Positions 1 to 9,701 of a DNA stretch of 40,895 nucleotides are shown here, in pieces. A model generated the notes under the pieces. The model was not told where the DNA came from. It saw only the letters and a list, made by a program, of their open reading frames with translations, and ran no database searches. The translations under genes and the position numbers were made by a program. Every line of letters starts with the position of its first letter. Within the stretch, counting starts at the first letter, position 1. Origin of the DNA: CAYUMU01 sp964445985 (lineage in GTDB: Bacteria > Planctomycetota > Planctomycetia > Pirellulales > S012-138); contig CAYUMU010000067.1 in assembly GCA_964445985.1 (NCBI GenBank), positions 1-40,895 of the forward strand. The letters are read 5' to 3'.

Positions 1-3000
1 AGGCGGCCGAGGGCGTCGTACTCATAAGCCGTGACATTGCCGAGCGGATCGGTCTGGGCGATGAGGAAGCCGCGGGGATCGTACTCGAAGCTGTAAACGG
101 GGGCGGATTGGGAACCGGCGCCATCGGGATCGGGCATGGTGACGCTCACCATCTGACCGAGGTCATTGTAAGCGCGCGTGGTGACGCGGCCCTCGGCGTC
201 GGTGATGGTGGTGACCTGACCAGCGGCGTCGTACGCGTAGGTGTAGTCGGAAGAGTAGGCGAGTTCCCAATCGCCCAGTTTCATCTTGGTGAGTTGGCCC
301 AGCTCGTCGTATTCATAGCCCGTTTGATTGCCGAGCGGATCGGTCTGGATGAGGAGGCGACCCAGGGAATCGTACGCATAGCTGAGGGTGGGCGAGGATT
401 GCCAACCGACACCATCGGGATCAGGGAGCGTGACGCCAGTGAGGCGGTTGACGGCATCGTAGCTGTAAGTGGTGACGCGGCCCAGGGCGTCGGTCTCGGT
501 GAGCACGTTGCCGACGGCGTCGTAAGTGAACTCGTACTCGGGCGATTCGAGGGAGCCCACGCCGTCGGGATCGGGCAGAATGACCTTGGTGGCGCGATTG
601 CGAGTATCGTATTCATACTCGGTAACATTGCCCAAGGGATCGGTTTCGGTGAGCAGGTAACCGAGCGCGTTGTAGGTGTACAGATACTCTGGCGATTCCA
701 GCGAGCCTGCGCCATCGGGGTCGGGCAGGATCATCGAGGTCAGGCGATTGAGCGCGTCGTATTCGAACTCGGTGCGTCGTCCCAAGGGATCGATCTGGGC
801 CGAAACATTGCCGTAGATGTCGTATTCGTAGCTGTAGGTGGCGGCGAGGGCCGTGCCGACGGCATAGGTGACGGCGATCAAGCGGCCGAAATCCGCGTCC
901 TGGTCGTCATCTTCGTATTCATACTGGGTGACATATCCAGCGGCGTCGGTGGCGGTGAGCAGCAGTCCGCCCCGCAGATCGCCAGCCGTTTGCGGCGCGG
1001 CGCTATACGTATAGGAGACGACGATGTCGTCGGTCTCTAGGTTTATTCCGTCATCGATGTCGCCGACGACGTAACGGATCGATTCGATATTGGCGGTGTC
1101 GTTGTCCACTTCGTAGACGGTTTGCCTTCCCAAGCGGTCGGTGTAGCTGGTGGCGACATTCCATTCGCTGTGATAGGTCCACGTTTCGGTGGTGCTGTCA
1201 GGATGCTCGATTTCCAGAAGATTGTTGCGTGCGTCCCAGGTCAGGTTGTATTCAGGCGATTCCAGCGAACCTTCACCATCGGGATCGGGCAGGACGATGC
1301 GGGTGGGATTGCCACGCACATCGCGTTCGGTCACCGTTTGATTGCCCAAGGCGTCGGTGCTGAGCAGGCTATTGCCAAAGCGGTCTGTCAGGTTCTGGGA
1401 GGTATTTTGATTCCCATCGGTGTAGGAGCCTGAGGGCGGATCACCGCTGGGGAGCGTGGCGGGACTCATTTCTGTGCCCTCGCCGCCGCCCAGATCGGGC
1501 ACGCCCGCGGTTTGGGACGGATTGTATTCTTCGGTGGTGCTGTCGGGATTGGTTACTTCCTCCACCCGTCCGTACACGCTGATCGCGAACGCCATCCGCT
1601 GCCCCAGGGCGTCTTCGTAGTATTCCAGTTGACCGGTGGAGTGGTACGCGAAGGTGGTGTACGGCGACGTGCCCGGTCCCGCCCCGTCGGGATCGGGACT
1701 GGTGATGAGCGTGAGATAGCCGCCGGTATGGTCCAGCGTGGTGACCCGGCCCGAGGCGTTGTCGGTAATGGAGGTGATCAGGTTGCCCGTGTAGCCGAAG
1801 GTGAGCGAGCGTCCGTCGAAGTCGGTCACACTGGTCAGCGCATTGCCCGTGTACCCATAGACAACATTGTTGCCATTGGGGTCGAGACGGAACGTGTGCC
1901 GCCCCGTCGAATCAAAATAGTCCTTGATGCCGTCCTCATGCGCAAGGATGTAGATGCCAGCCGTCGTCGTCAGCTTGGGCTTGTTTGGACCGGGCGCAGT
2001 GACGAAATCATTGCCGACTTTTCGATAGTAGGCGGCCGTGCCGTTGTCCATCAGCAGCGTGACGTCGTTCGTCGTCGAGTCGACTTCCAGCTGGTTCAGG
2101 CCCTCCCACCACCACTGGGCGCCGAACGGAGAATCCTCACGGTTCAGAACAGGATGCACGCCCTTGACGCTGCGAGTGTCAATGACGTCCTCGCCAGCGA
2201 TGGCTTCGATCGTCATCTCCCACTCGTTCCTGCCCGATTCCAACAGCCCGGCAGGCACCTGGAGCTTGTAATAAATGGGTGAGTCCGCCGCAACCGGATC
2301 GAAATAGGCGACGATCGTTTCCGACCCGATTACCAACGTCACGCGAATCGTGCTGGGCGTTTGATCGTATTCCGGAAAAATCGTTTCCACATCAATGATC
2401 ACATCGCCGTTGGTCAGCGAGTTGTAGACGAGCCGCTGCCAATGGTCCAGGCTGGTCGTCAACCGATGAGCCGCGATAACTGCGCCATTGGTGCTGTCCA
2501 CCTTGGAGGTGGTGGGCTGGCACGCGCATAGACAGCCGCAATAGTCCGGCAGATTCTGATCATTGTCCATGATCACGCCGGTGGCTTCGGCGGGTGACAT
2601 GACGAGCGAACCATTACTTGCGTTCGACAGCGCTACCTTGAAGAACTTGTCCGTTTCGTCTTCATCATCTTCCAGCATATAAACGTCGATGGTTTTGGAC
2701 GTTTCGCCGGGAGCGAACGTCAGGGTTCCGCTCGCCGATTGGTAATCCGTGCCGGCAATGGCCGAATCGTTCGCGGTGGCGTAGTCGACGGTGACCGTTT
2801 TGCCGCTTGCCTCGGAAAGCTGAACGGTTAGCCGCAGATACGGATGGCCTTCGCTGGAGACGAATTCCTGTTTAGCGAACTGGATTTCCGGCTCATAATC
2901 ATCGTCCTCAATCGTGCCGATGCCTTCCGCATCACCGGCCGTGACGTTGACGTAGTTCGACAACTGCAATTTGAATGTTTCGTCGGGTTCATCCGTGGTG

Positions 3001-4505
3001 TCATCGATAATGTCAATCTCGACCTGTTTGGACGTCTCTCCAGCCAGGAAGGTGATTTGGCCCGTGGTGGTATCGTAATCCGTGTCGCCAATGGCCGTCG
3101 CGGAGACCGTCGTGTAATCGACGGTGATGTCTTTCTGGCTGGCGCTCGACAACGTCACGGTAAAGATAATGGTTGACGATGTGCCTTCGGTTGTGGAGGG
3201 ATCATCGACACTGACGGTGGGCGGAGCGTCATCGTCGATGATTGTGCCGGTAGCCTGGGAGGTGCCGATGTCTGCCTCGTCGGCATCCGTCAGTGTGACA
3301 TAGAAAGTCTCGTCGTCCTCATCAACCTGGTCATTCGTGATGGGCACCTGAATGTAGAGCGTTCGACTCCCAGTCGGCGAGGACTGGAATTCAAATACCA
3401 GCGGACTTCCTCCCGTGCTGTCGTAGTCTTCGGAATCCGCGGTCCCATCCGTGAGGGTGTATGCGACCTCCACCGGCCGTTGCGTGTACCCCACCAATTC
3501 GACGGTAAACGCCGCATTCCCCACGGATTCGAGAAAGCCTTGTGAAGGTTGAAGAATATTCACCGTGGGCGCGGAGTCGTTGTCGGTAATGACCCCCCGT
3601 GCGTCTGGGCCAGTGGGAGTCACATTTAGTGAATAGTGAGGGACTCCGCCGATCAGGAGGCTCGGCACCAGCGCGATATAGAAATCCTCATCGTATTCAT
3701 AGATATTGTCATCGACAATGTCGATCACGATATTTTTGGAGGTCTCGCCTGGGTCAAAGATAATATAGTTTCCTGGAGGCTCGTAATCGACGTCGTATGT
3801 GGCCGGAATGATACTCGCGCCCGTATTGAAGGCGTAATAGACTTTGATCTCTTTGTCGCTGGCGTAACTCAACGTCGCCGTGAAGATCATCGTCCCGACC
3901 GATTCGTATTCGGTGACATCATCAACGGTAGTGCCGTCTCCGAAATACACCGTCGGATCGTCATCCATGTCGTAAATGGTCACCTCTGTCTCGGAGTAGG
4001 TACCGAGGTATCCATTAGAGGGGTTGCTGAGCGTGACCTCAAACGTCTCGTCTAACTCGTCGATAGGCGGATTTTCGTCATAGATATCGATGTAAATGCT
4101 CACCATCGTCTCGTAGGGCTGGAATGTCACCGAGCCCCCGCTAATCTGCTGATAGTCGTCGTCGCTGCCGCCAATCGCCGTTCCGTCCGCCGTGTCATAG
4201 GTAACCGTAGTTGAGTAATTTAGGTCATCATTGATATCGTTAGGATCAGCGGAGCGAATGATGTCGATCTGCAGCGTGCCTCCTTCCCAGGTGTAGATAT
4301 TGGAGCTGGCAAACTCCGTGATGGCCAGCACGAGACGCGGCTCAAGGTTCTCAAGCGACAGATGCCGAGCGTACCGCCCACGGCGACGGCGGTCTTTCCG
4401 CTTGGGCTTACCTCTCACCGCTTCCACAGTGTCTGCCAAGCTCGGCAGATAGGCCATCGAAGCAAACGACACCCAATCGCGCACACCCTTTAGAAGCCGC
4501 TTCAC
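1..4505 (-). CDS. Giant LEPR-motif surface protein with Calx-beta domains and RHS/YD repeats (3' end outside window)
   Basis: The reverse strand reads open from a GTG at 4505 to the window edge (1501 codons, no stop), so the C-terminus is missing. A Shine-Dalgarno AAGGA lies 8 nt before the GTG; the next candidate is ATG at 4457 (codon 17). Residues 1-61 hold a basic stretch and the L-E-P-R motif (54-57) typical of planctomycete giant surface proteins. Five Calx-beta-like domains follow (about 62-180, 181-310, 312-425, 427-535, 537-645), each ending in an acidic D-D-D/D-N-D turn after an E-T-F-type strand. A Cys-rich spot (C-G-C-L-C-A-C, about 654-660) and a linker lead to YD/RHS repeats from about 865 onward, with recurring P-D-P-D-G, T-D-P-L-G-N and Y-E-Y-D-A motifs. 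Known of the families: Calx-beta binds Ca2+; RHS repeats form a beta-shell that may enclose a toxin. Export, adhesion or a C-terminal effector is inference; the decisive C-terminus is not visible. Confidence 0.88.
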   Translation of the reverse strand, partial: MKRLLKGVRDWVSFASMAYLPSLADTVEAVRGKPKRKDRRRRGRYARHLSLENLEPRLVLAITEFASSNIYTWEGGTLQIDIIRSADPNDINDDLNYSTTVTYDTADGTAIGGSDDDYQQISGGSVTFQPYETMVSIYIDIYDENPPIDELDETFEVTLSNPSNGYLGTYSETEVTIYDMDDDPTVYFGDGTTVDDVTEYESVGTMIFTATLSYASDKEIKVYYAFNTGASIIPATYDVDYEPPGNYIIFDPGETSKNIVIDIVDDNIYEYDEDFYIALVPSLLIGGVPHYSLNVTPTGPDARGVITDNDSAPTVNILQPSQGFLESVGNAAFTVELVGYTQRPVEVAYTLTDGTADSEDYDSTGGSPLVFEFQSSPTGSRTLYIQVPITNDQVDEDDETFYVTLTDADEADIGTSQATGTIIDDDAPPTVSVDDPSTTEGTSSTIIFTVTLSSASQKDITVDYTTVSATAIGDTDYDTTTGQITFLAGETSKQVEIDIIDDTTDEPDETFKLQLSNYVNVTAGDAEGIGTIEDDDYEPEIQFAKQEFVSSEGHPYLRLTVQLSEASGKTVTVDYATANDSAIAGTDYQSASGTLTFAPGETSKTIDVYMLEDDEDETDKFFKVALSNASNGSLVMSPAEATGVIMDNDQNLPDYCGCLCACQPTTSKVDSTNGAVIAAHRLTTSLDHWQRLVYNSLTNGDVIIDVETIFPEYDQTPSTIRVTLVIGSETIVAYFDPVAADSPIYYKLQVPAGLLESGRNEWEMTIEAIAGEDVIDTRSVKGVHPVLNREDSPFGAQWWWEGLNQLEVDSTTNDVTLLMDNGTAAYYRKVGNDFVTAPGPNKPKLTTTAGIYILAHEDGIKDYFDSTGRHTFRLDPNGNNVVYGYTGNALTSVTDFDGRSLTFGYTGNLITSITDNASGRVTTLDHTGGYLTLITSPDPDGAGPGTSPYTTFAYHSTGQLEYYEDALGQRMAFAISVYGRVEEVTNPDSTTEEYNPSQTAGVPDLGGGEGTEMSPATLPSGDPPSGSYTDGNQNTSQNLTDRFGNSLLSTDALGNQTVTERDVRGNPTRIVLPDPDGEGSLESPEYNLTWDARNNLLEIEHPDSTTETWTYHSEWNVATSYTDRLGRQTVYEVDNDTANIESIRYVVGDIDDGINLETDDIVVSYTYSAAPQTAGDLRGGLLLTATDAAGYVTQYEYEDDDQDADFGRLIAVTYAVGTALAATYSYEYDIYGNVSAQIDPLGRRTEFEYDALNRLTSMILPDPDGAGSLESPEYLYTYNALGYLLTETDPLGNVTEYEYDTRNRATKVILPDPDGVGSLESPEYEFTYDAVGNVLTETDALGRVTTYSYDAVNRLTGVTLPDPDGVGWQSSPTLSYAYDSLGRLLIQTDPLGNQTGYEYDELGQLTKMKLGDWELAYSSDYTYAYDAAGQVTTITDAEGRVTTRAYNDLGQMVSVTMPDPDGAGSQSAPVYSFEYDPRGFLIAQTDPLGNVTAYEYDALGR

Positions 4506-4549
4506 AGCAGGGTTCCTTCAAGCAAGCCGCCTGAACGACGGAGCAGAAT

Positions 4550-4584
4550 GTTTACGTAAACGACATCACCGCGGAATGGTGATG
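4550..4584. promoter_or_regulatory. Palindrome and inverted repeat upstream of the giant gene
   Basis: A perfect 12-bp palindrome, GTTTACGTAAAC, spans 4550-4561. Directly beside it is a 7-bp inverted repeat (CATCACC 4564-4570, GGTGATG 4578-4584) with a 7-nt spacer. Both sit 45-80 bp upstream of the GTG at 4505, where a promoter or operator would be expected. A regulator-binding role is inference from position and symmetry only. Confidence 0.3.
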
Positions 4585-4882
4585 CGTTCCAGCCCAATTA
4601 CGCAGTTGCCTTGATGACAAGATGAGAATTGATCGTGGCCCAAACACAATGGGGCAAGAGATAGCAGTTGCCACTCTCCAAAGTCAACATTTTTATTGAA
4701 AAAATCCCGCTGGGGACATTTGCATTGAATCCCATCCCATCGGCAGATTCTGCGAACAAAACGGAAGGCGTCGATCGTTCACAGCAGCAATGGTCGAGGT
4801 GGCATCAGAACAACGCGAACGGACTACGCGACGTGTTTGATCGAAGCAACTCGATGGCTCGGCCAGCAACCGTCGAAAGTTA

Positions 4883-4904
4883 AGGGCAGGCAAAAGCCTG
4901 CCCT
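4883..4904. repeat. REP-like hairpin
   Basis: A perfect 9-bp inverted repeat (4883-4891 with 4896-4904) encloses a tetraloop AAAA. A related but shorter GGCAGG...CCTGCC hairpin occurs at 24643-24661. Lacking a T-run and lying between divergent genes, it is more likely a dispersed REP-like element than a terminator. Genome-wide copy number is unknown. Confidence 0.45.
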
Positions 4905-5083
4905 ACATTGGCTTTCGAGATGCCCACGCGGCGGGCCGCCCAGCCCGCTCTAGTAAAAGTTGGCGGAACCCATTCCCCGTCGCTAAGATAAGCTTGCTCT
5001 TCTGGCAATGTTCGCGGCGCCGCGTTCGCCGCGCCGGCGCGCCGCTCATATCCACTCGTTTCTCGTTTTAGGTGGGCAACACC

Positions 5084-8000
5084 ATGACGTGGGATCCGTC
5101 TTCATGGGATGCTGGCGCGGGACAGCCGATGCAACCCTCGCAGCATAAGTCGAACGCTCCCTGGATTATCGTCGCGGCCGTGCTGGCCGTGGCGCTGGTC
5201 GGTGGGGCCGGTGTTGCCCTGTATTTCGGCATCGAGCGGCAACCCGTCGCGCAGCGCAACGACGACGAAGACCTGCCCGAAGTCGCCGAGGCATTCGACA
5301 ACGCCCGCGCCGGCACCGCCGAACAAGAGCGGCCCGCCATCGAGCAAACCCTGCAAGACCTGCTCCAAGCTCCCGATCATCGCAAGCCGGAATTCTTTGA
5401 TACCCAGCGAATGGTGCTGCATGCCATGAGCGGCGTGCAATTGTCGCGCGCCAGACGCCAATCGCTCGAGCGATCCGTGGTGGGCAACTCGCGGCAACTG
5501 ATCGACAGGCTCAACGTCGAGGGCGGGCTCAGTGCCAACATCACGCTCGACGTGCGGCGGCTCGAGCGGCTGAAAGACAGCAACGACGTCGTCGCCTACG
5601 TGGTGCATCGCTTTCCCGATGGAACCGGAGTCAAATACCGCTGGTGGCTTTCCAAAGACCGCAACCGCTGGCAAATCTACGATGGCGAAACCCTGATCAT
5701 CGGCCTCCGCATCACCGAAGGCATGCAGTTGGGCCTCAAAGCGGTGCTCCAGCCCGGAGCCAACTTTCAACAATCCATCCAAGCCTTTGGCAGGGCCTCG
5801 CAAGCTGTCGCGGCCGAAGACTACGACCAGGTGAAGCAAGCCCTGGCCGACTACCGCCGGGCAGGCCCCCTACCCAACCGCATCGACGCCCTGGCTTATT
5901 TCTACGAAGCCCTGGTGGCGCTCAACGAGGAAGAATGGTCCGAGGCCCTGAAGTACATCGACCAATCCGAGCGAAAGTACGCCGACGCGCCGATGCTCCC
6001 CTACCTGCGCGCCACGGCCCTGCTCGGGCTGGAAGAATACGATCGGGCCGTGCTATACGGCCGCAAGTACCTGCAATTGGTCGGCAACGATGCCGACGGC
6101 TGCCGCGTGCTGGGCGAAGCCCTCCGCAACCAAGGCAACCTGGCGGAGGCCGCCGACGTGTTCGCCACGGGGCTCGATGAGTACGCCAGCTCGCTCGACA
6201 ACCTGCTGGGCCTGATCCAATGCCTGCCGCTGGACCAAATGCAGCCGGCCGCCCAGCGGATCGCGGCCAGCGGCGATCCTGGCACAAACTACGACACCCT
6301 GGGCAGCCTGCTCGTGGACGAGAGCGACTACGAGCGCCTGGCGGCGCTGGTTGCCGCCTGCCGCGAAACATTGGGCGAGAACTCCGATCACGAATATTAC
6401 GAAGGCCTGGTCTGCCTGTTCCGCGGCGAGCCGGAAAAGGCAGAAACCCTGTTCCGCGCCGGCCTGGCGGTTTGCCCCGCGGACGACCGGGAATACTTCG
6501 AGAGCGAACTGCGCACCGCTCTCATGCGGCAACAGAAATACATCGATGCTTATCGTCTGGGCGACGACCAGTCGGCGGCGTTTGCGTCTCTCGCCCAGCA
6601 GAACAGTTACGATCCCGCGACTCTGGCCGAGGTGGCGGCCCTGCATCGCCAGAGCCATCCATCCGATCCCTGGCTTAATTTCTACGACGCCACGGTGGCC
6701 GAGCGCGGCGCCCAGCTTGAAGCCGCTGCCAGGCTGTTCGCCCAGTGCCTGGCCCAACCTGATGACGAAGAGCTGGTGCAAGTCGGCGAGGGCCGCTACC
6801 TCAACGTCATGTCCAATCTGGGTCGCCATGTCGAGGCGCTGCGCACGGCCGTGAACAAGGACGACGCCTTCCACCGCTTGGCCCGCCAGCTCGACAACCG
6901 CGCCCAGGCCAACGAGTTCGAGGCGCTCTGCAACGAATTCAACCGCGTGCAACCCGGCGATATTTGGATCGAAATCTACCGAGCCAGGGTCGATTACTTC
7001 CGCGGCCGGTATCGCCAGGCTGCCGAGCGACTATCCCTTTACTTCGACGACGTGCATGCCGACGATCGCGCCTGGCTCGAGCAACTGCACCTCGAAGCCC
7101 GCATCGCCGAAGGCAACCCCAGCATCGGTTACGCGGCCATGGCCGACAAGCGCGAAGCCTTTCGACGCCTGGCCCGCAAATACGATTGCCCGCTGCATCG
7201 CCAGCGGCTGCGCGACATGCTCGCCCTGCACGCAGCGACCGACCCCGACGATCCGCAGGTTCACTACAACCGCGGCCGGCTGGTTGTCGATGAGCAACCG
7301 GAGCAGGCCGCCGAGCATTACCTGGCCGCCTGGAAAGCCGACGAACCCGGCTATTCCCGCTACCTCTATTCCTACTGCCCTTTAATGGTGAAGCTGGGCC
7401 GCGAAACCGAAGCGTTGGCGGCGGCCCCGGCGGCACACCGTGCTTTTGAGACGTTGGCCCACCGTTTGTACACCGACAAGCAACCCGCGCGGCTCAGCGC
7501 GCTGTGCGAAGCGTACGCCCAAACAGCCGACTTCCAGCCAACCTCCGCCTGGCATACGTATCAGGGGCTGGCCGCCGAACTAGCGGGCGACCTGCCGCAG
7601 GCCGAGCAGCATTTGTCCACAGCCCTCGACATGGTCCCGCCCGCGGCGGAGCAAGACGATTACGATGAAGACGAATATGGTGAAGTGCTCAGCCACCACT
7701 GCCGCGTGATGGTGCTGCAAAACAAGACCAGCGAAGCCTACGCGGCGGCCAAACGTCCCAGCGGAACCCTCGACTGGCTGCTCGACGCGTTGTTGGAACG
7801 CCACGACTGGAACGCGGCCATCAGCCTGGTGAACCTGCACGGCGAAACCAACACGGTGGATTATTGGACGCTCGACACCCTCGTCGATTCCCTGTTGACA
7901 GCCGGCGAAACCGACTTGGCGCAGCAGGCCTTCGGCAGGCACGACCGTTCCACGGTCGAGCCCGACCTGGCCGATGAATACCGCAATTTGCAACTTCGCA

Positions 8001-8581
8001 TTCGCTACCACCAAGGGCAAGGGCTTCAAGCCTACGACGAGCTTGGCCCCGAGGCCTTCGCCACGCTTCGGCAACTCTGCCAATTCCATTCAAATGCCAA
8101 GCTGCTCAAGGAGCTGATCGCCGCCCATCACCAGCGCCAGCCCAACGATCCGGAACTGCACGTCGCGGAGATTGAGCTGGCCGGCCTGGAGCAGGATTCC
8201 GCCCGCCAGGCCGAGTTGCTGCTCCAGTGGCAAAACAATCCGCAACAACCCGATTGGTATCGCTGGAGGTACGATCTGGACGACGTGCTCGTGGCCCTGG
8301 CCCGCGCCGGCCGCGCGCCCGAAGCCCTGGCGCTGGCCGAAGCCCGCGACCAAGACCTGCCCAACGACGAGCACGACCACTACCGGCAGGGCATCATCCA
8401 CGCGCTCTCAGGCGACCACGCCCAAGCGGCCCAGGCCTTCGACCGCTGCCTGGAGCAAGTCCCCAGCGACAGCTACCGCCGCACCGAGATCTACACGCAC
8501 GAAGACCTCGCGCCGCTCATCAAAACGGAAGCGGCCTACGCACCGCTGCGTGAGAAGTACCCGCCCAAAGAGCAAATGTAG
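5084..8581 (+). CDS. Membrane-anchored large tetratricopeptide-type repeat protein
   Basis: A protein of about 1165 residues. I place the start at ATG 5084 because AGGTGG lies 8 nt upstream; an in-frame GTG at 5072 has no such signal. Residues about 25-50 form one hydrophobic helix (starting A-P-W-I-I-V-A-A-V), preceded by a short polar N-terminus, so the bulk should lie outside the cytoplasm. Residues about 60-220 form a non-repeat domain. From about 225 to the C-terminus the chain consists of Ala/Leu/Tyr-rich helical pairs with TPR spacing (for example A-L-A-Y-F-Y-E-A-L-V-A-L and A-E-H-Y-L-A-A-W-K-A). TPR arrays are known protein-interaction scaffolds; the partner here is unknown. The gene appears monocistronic and is divergent from the giant RHS gene. 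The TPR assignment rests on pattern recognition, not a profile search. Confidence 0.85.
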   Translation: MTWDPSSWDAGAGQPMQPSQHKSNAPWIIVAAVLAVALVGGAGVALYFGIERQPVAQRNDDEDLPEVAEAFDNARAGTAEQERPAIEQTLQDLLQAPDHRKPEFFDTQRMVLHAMSGVQLSRARRQSLERSVVGNSRQLIDRLNVEGGLSANITLDVRRLERLKDSNDVVAYVVHRFPDGTGVKYRWWLSKDRNRWQIYDGETLIIGLRITEGMQLGLKAVLQPGANFQQSIQAFGRASQAVAAEDYDQVKQALADYRRAGPLPNRIDALAYFYEALVALNEEEWSEALKYIDQSERKYADAPMLPYLRATALLGLEEYDRAVLYGRKYLQLVGNDADGCRVLGEALRNQGNLAEAADVFATGLDEYASSLDNLLGLIQCLPLDQMQPAAQRIAASGDPGTNYDTLGSLLVDESDYERLAALVAACRETLGENSDHEYYEGLVCLFRGEPEKAETLFRAGLAVCPADDREYFESELRTALMRQQKYIDAYRLGDDQSAAFASLAQQNSYDPATLAEVAALHRQSHPSDPWLNFYDATVAERGAQLEAAARLFAQCLAQPDDEELVQVGEGRYLNVMSNLGRHVEALRTAVNKDDAFHRLARQLDNRAQANEFEALCNEFNRVQPGDIWIEIYRARVDYFRGRYRQAAERLSLYFDDVHADDRAWLEQLHLEARIAEGNPSIGYAAMADKREAFRRLARKYDCPLHRQRLRDMLALHAATDPDDPQVHYNRGRLVVDEQPEQAAEHYLAAWKADEPGYSRYLYSYCPLMVKLGRETEALAAAPAAHRAFETLAHRLYTDKQPARLSALCEAYAQTADFQPTSAWHTYQGLAAELAGDLPQAEQHLSTALDMVPPAAEQDDYDEDEYGEVLSHHCRVMVLQNKTSEAYAAAKRPSGTLDWLLDALLERHDWNAAISLVNLHGETNTVDYWTLDTLVDSLLTAGETDLAQQAFGRHDRSTVEPDLADEYRNLQLRIRYHQGQGLQAYDELGPEAFATLRQLCQFHSNAKLLKELIAAHHQRQPNDPELHVAEIELAGLEQDSARQAELLLQWQNNPQQPDWYRWRYDLDDVLVALARAGRAPEALALAEARDQDLPNDEHDHYRQGIIHALSGDHAQAAQAFDRCLEQVPSDSYRRTEIYTHEDLAPLIKTEAAYAPLREKYPPKEQM

Positions 8582-9007
8582 GGCCAGGCGCAATGCTTAC
8601 GCCCGTGGCGCCAGACATTGGTAGATACTGCATTGTCAGCTACCGTACCCGCGCAAGAAGTACGAACCGCCCACAAAACCGCCAGAAATCCAGCCCGCCA
8701 GCCAATTGAAACGAGACCTGGCAAAGAAAATTAAGGAAAAGGCGGTTGAAAAAGGGTTAACGGCGTAGCGTGCCACCCGCCCAAATTGCTAATCAGTAAG
8801 TGGACGACGGCCAAGGGAAAAGCTCCTATTGAAACCCTCGAATTTGCTTGACTTAGCTTTCTTCCGTACGAGTTGAATCTGCGGCCTCTGCCCTCTTCCG
8901 TGGGCGCGCGGTAAACTAGGCGGAGATTCCCCAACCGTCCTGCCCGCTCTTGTGGAGTTGCTTGTAGTCCCGCGGCAGGCGTTGCGTATTTATCCTGAGA
9001 ACCAGCC
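8582..9007. other. Intergenic region without recognisable gene
   Basis: This 426-bp stretch follows the TPR gene. A weak GGCG/CGCC hairpin (8587-8603) lies just after the stop codon. A TTGACT hexamer occurs at 8848-8853 but has no convincing -10 partner. Open frames on either strand show no domain or translation signal. It presumably holds the promoter of the 9008 gene. Confidence 0.4.
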
Positions 9008-9694
9008 ATGCCCATCGACCCACGGAAGCGACAGAAGAAATTGGAACGCCGCAAGGCGAAGGAGAAATCGAAAGCCATTGCCGAGCGGAAGCGGGCCGTG
9101 GCGCTTGTGAATAAGACCCTGGATGCGATTTCCACCGCGCCGATCTTGCATTGCTACCGTAGCGAGAGCATTTTTGAGGAAGGCATGGGCGAGGTGCTCA
9201 TCTGCCGTTCGCTCCCACACAACCAGGTGGCGTTCGGCATGTTCTTGCTCGATCTCTACTGCATGGGCGTGAAGAACGCCATGTTTGAGATTGCGACGCT
9301 GGTTCGCTACGAGCAGAACCTGCTGAACAAGCTCCGCGCGCGGAATCCGCTGGCGGCGATCGATCCCGCTTCGGCCCGCAAGCTGGTCGAAGGGGCGGTG
9401 GATTATGCGCTGTCGCTTGGCATTCCACCCCACCCTGACTACGAAGATGCCCAACGGGTGCTTGGCGATATCGACGCCAGCGTCAGCAATGAATTGTTCG
9501 TGTACGGTAAAGACGGCAAGCCGTTTTATATTGCCGGGCCTCGCGACAGTTTCGAGAAGTCGAAGCAGATCGTGCAGATGCTGCACGCTCGCTTGGGCGA
9601 AGGCGGTTATGTTTACCTGGTGCCTGTGGCAGGCGATGATTATGTGCCGCTGCCGGACAAGCCAGTTCGATTGAATATTGGCGCCGACGAATAA
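9008..9694 (+). CDS. Hypothetical protein, basic N-terminus
   Basis: A 228-residue protein that I do not recognise. The first 35 residues are very rich in Lys/Arg/Glu and probably helical or coiled-coil. A central hydrophobic core (about residues 75-97, V-A-F-G-M-F-L-L-D-L-Y-C-M-G-V-K) is followed by a helical segment and a mixed alpha/beta C-terminal part with G-P-R-D-S and G-Y-V-Y-L-V-P. It has no signal peptide, so it is likely cytoplasmic. The ATG at 9008 has only a weak GAGAA signal 9 nt upstream, but the basic N-terminus and GC-biased third positions support it. It stands alone between intergenic regions and is followed by two hairpins. Confidence 0.75.
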   Translation: MPIDPRKRQKKLERRKAKEKSKAIAERKRAVALVNKTLDAISTAPILHCYRSESIFEEGMGEVLICRSLPHNQVAFGMFLLDLYCMGVKNAMFEIATLVRYEQNLLNKLRARNPLAAIDPASARKLVEGAVDYALSLGIPPHPDYEDAQRVLGDIDASVSNELFVYGKDGKPFYIAGPRDSFEKSKQIVQMLHARLGEGGYVYLVPVAGDDYVPLPDKPVRLNIGADE

Positions 9695-9701
9695 CAGTTT
9701 T

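Larger units (their letters stand above)
4506..5083. other. Intergenic region between divergent genes
   Basis: This stretch separates the divergent Calx-beta/RHS (-) and TPR (+) genes, so both promoters should lie here. Besides the palindrome near 4550 it contains a hairpin at 4883-4904: a perfect 9-bp stem (AGGGCAGGC / GCCTGCCCT) with an AAAA loop. A short open frame (4668-4883) has no recognisable domain and I do not count it as a gene. Confidence 0.5.

Noticed and set aside
412..862. 150-bp direct repeats that could be taken for a CRISPR or satellite array
   Set aside because: The units encode YD repeats without spacers; no palindromic repeats or cas genes are present.
108..1040. Long + strand open frame over the RHS repeat region
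   Set aside because: Antisense to the Calx-beta/RHS gene, which reads open through the whole stretch with YD repeat motifs; the + frame has only Gly/Val repeat shadows.
4668..4883. 71-codon + frame in the divergent intergenic region
   Set aside because: No ribosome-binding site, no domain, overlaps the likely promoter area.
8731..9135. - strand frame of 134 codons
   Set aside because: Overlaps the start of the better supported 9008 gene and lacks protein-like features.
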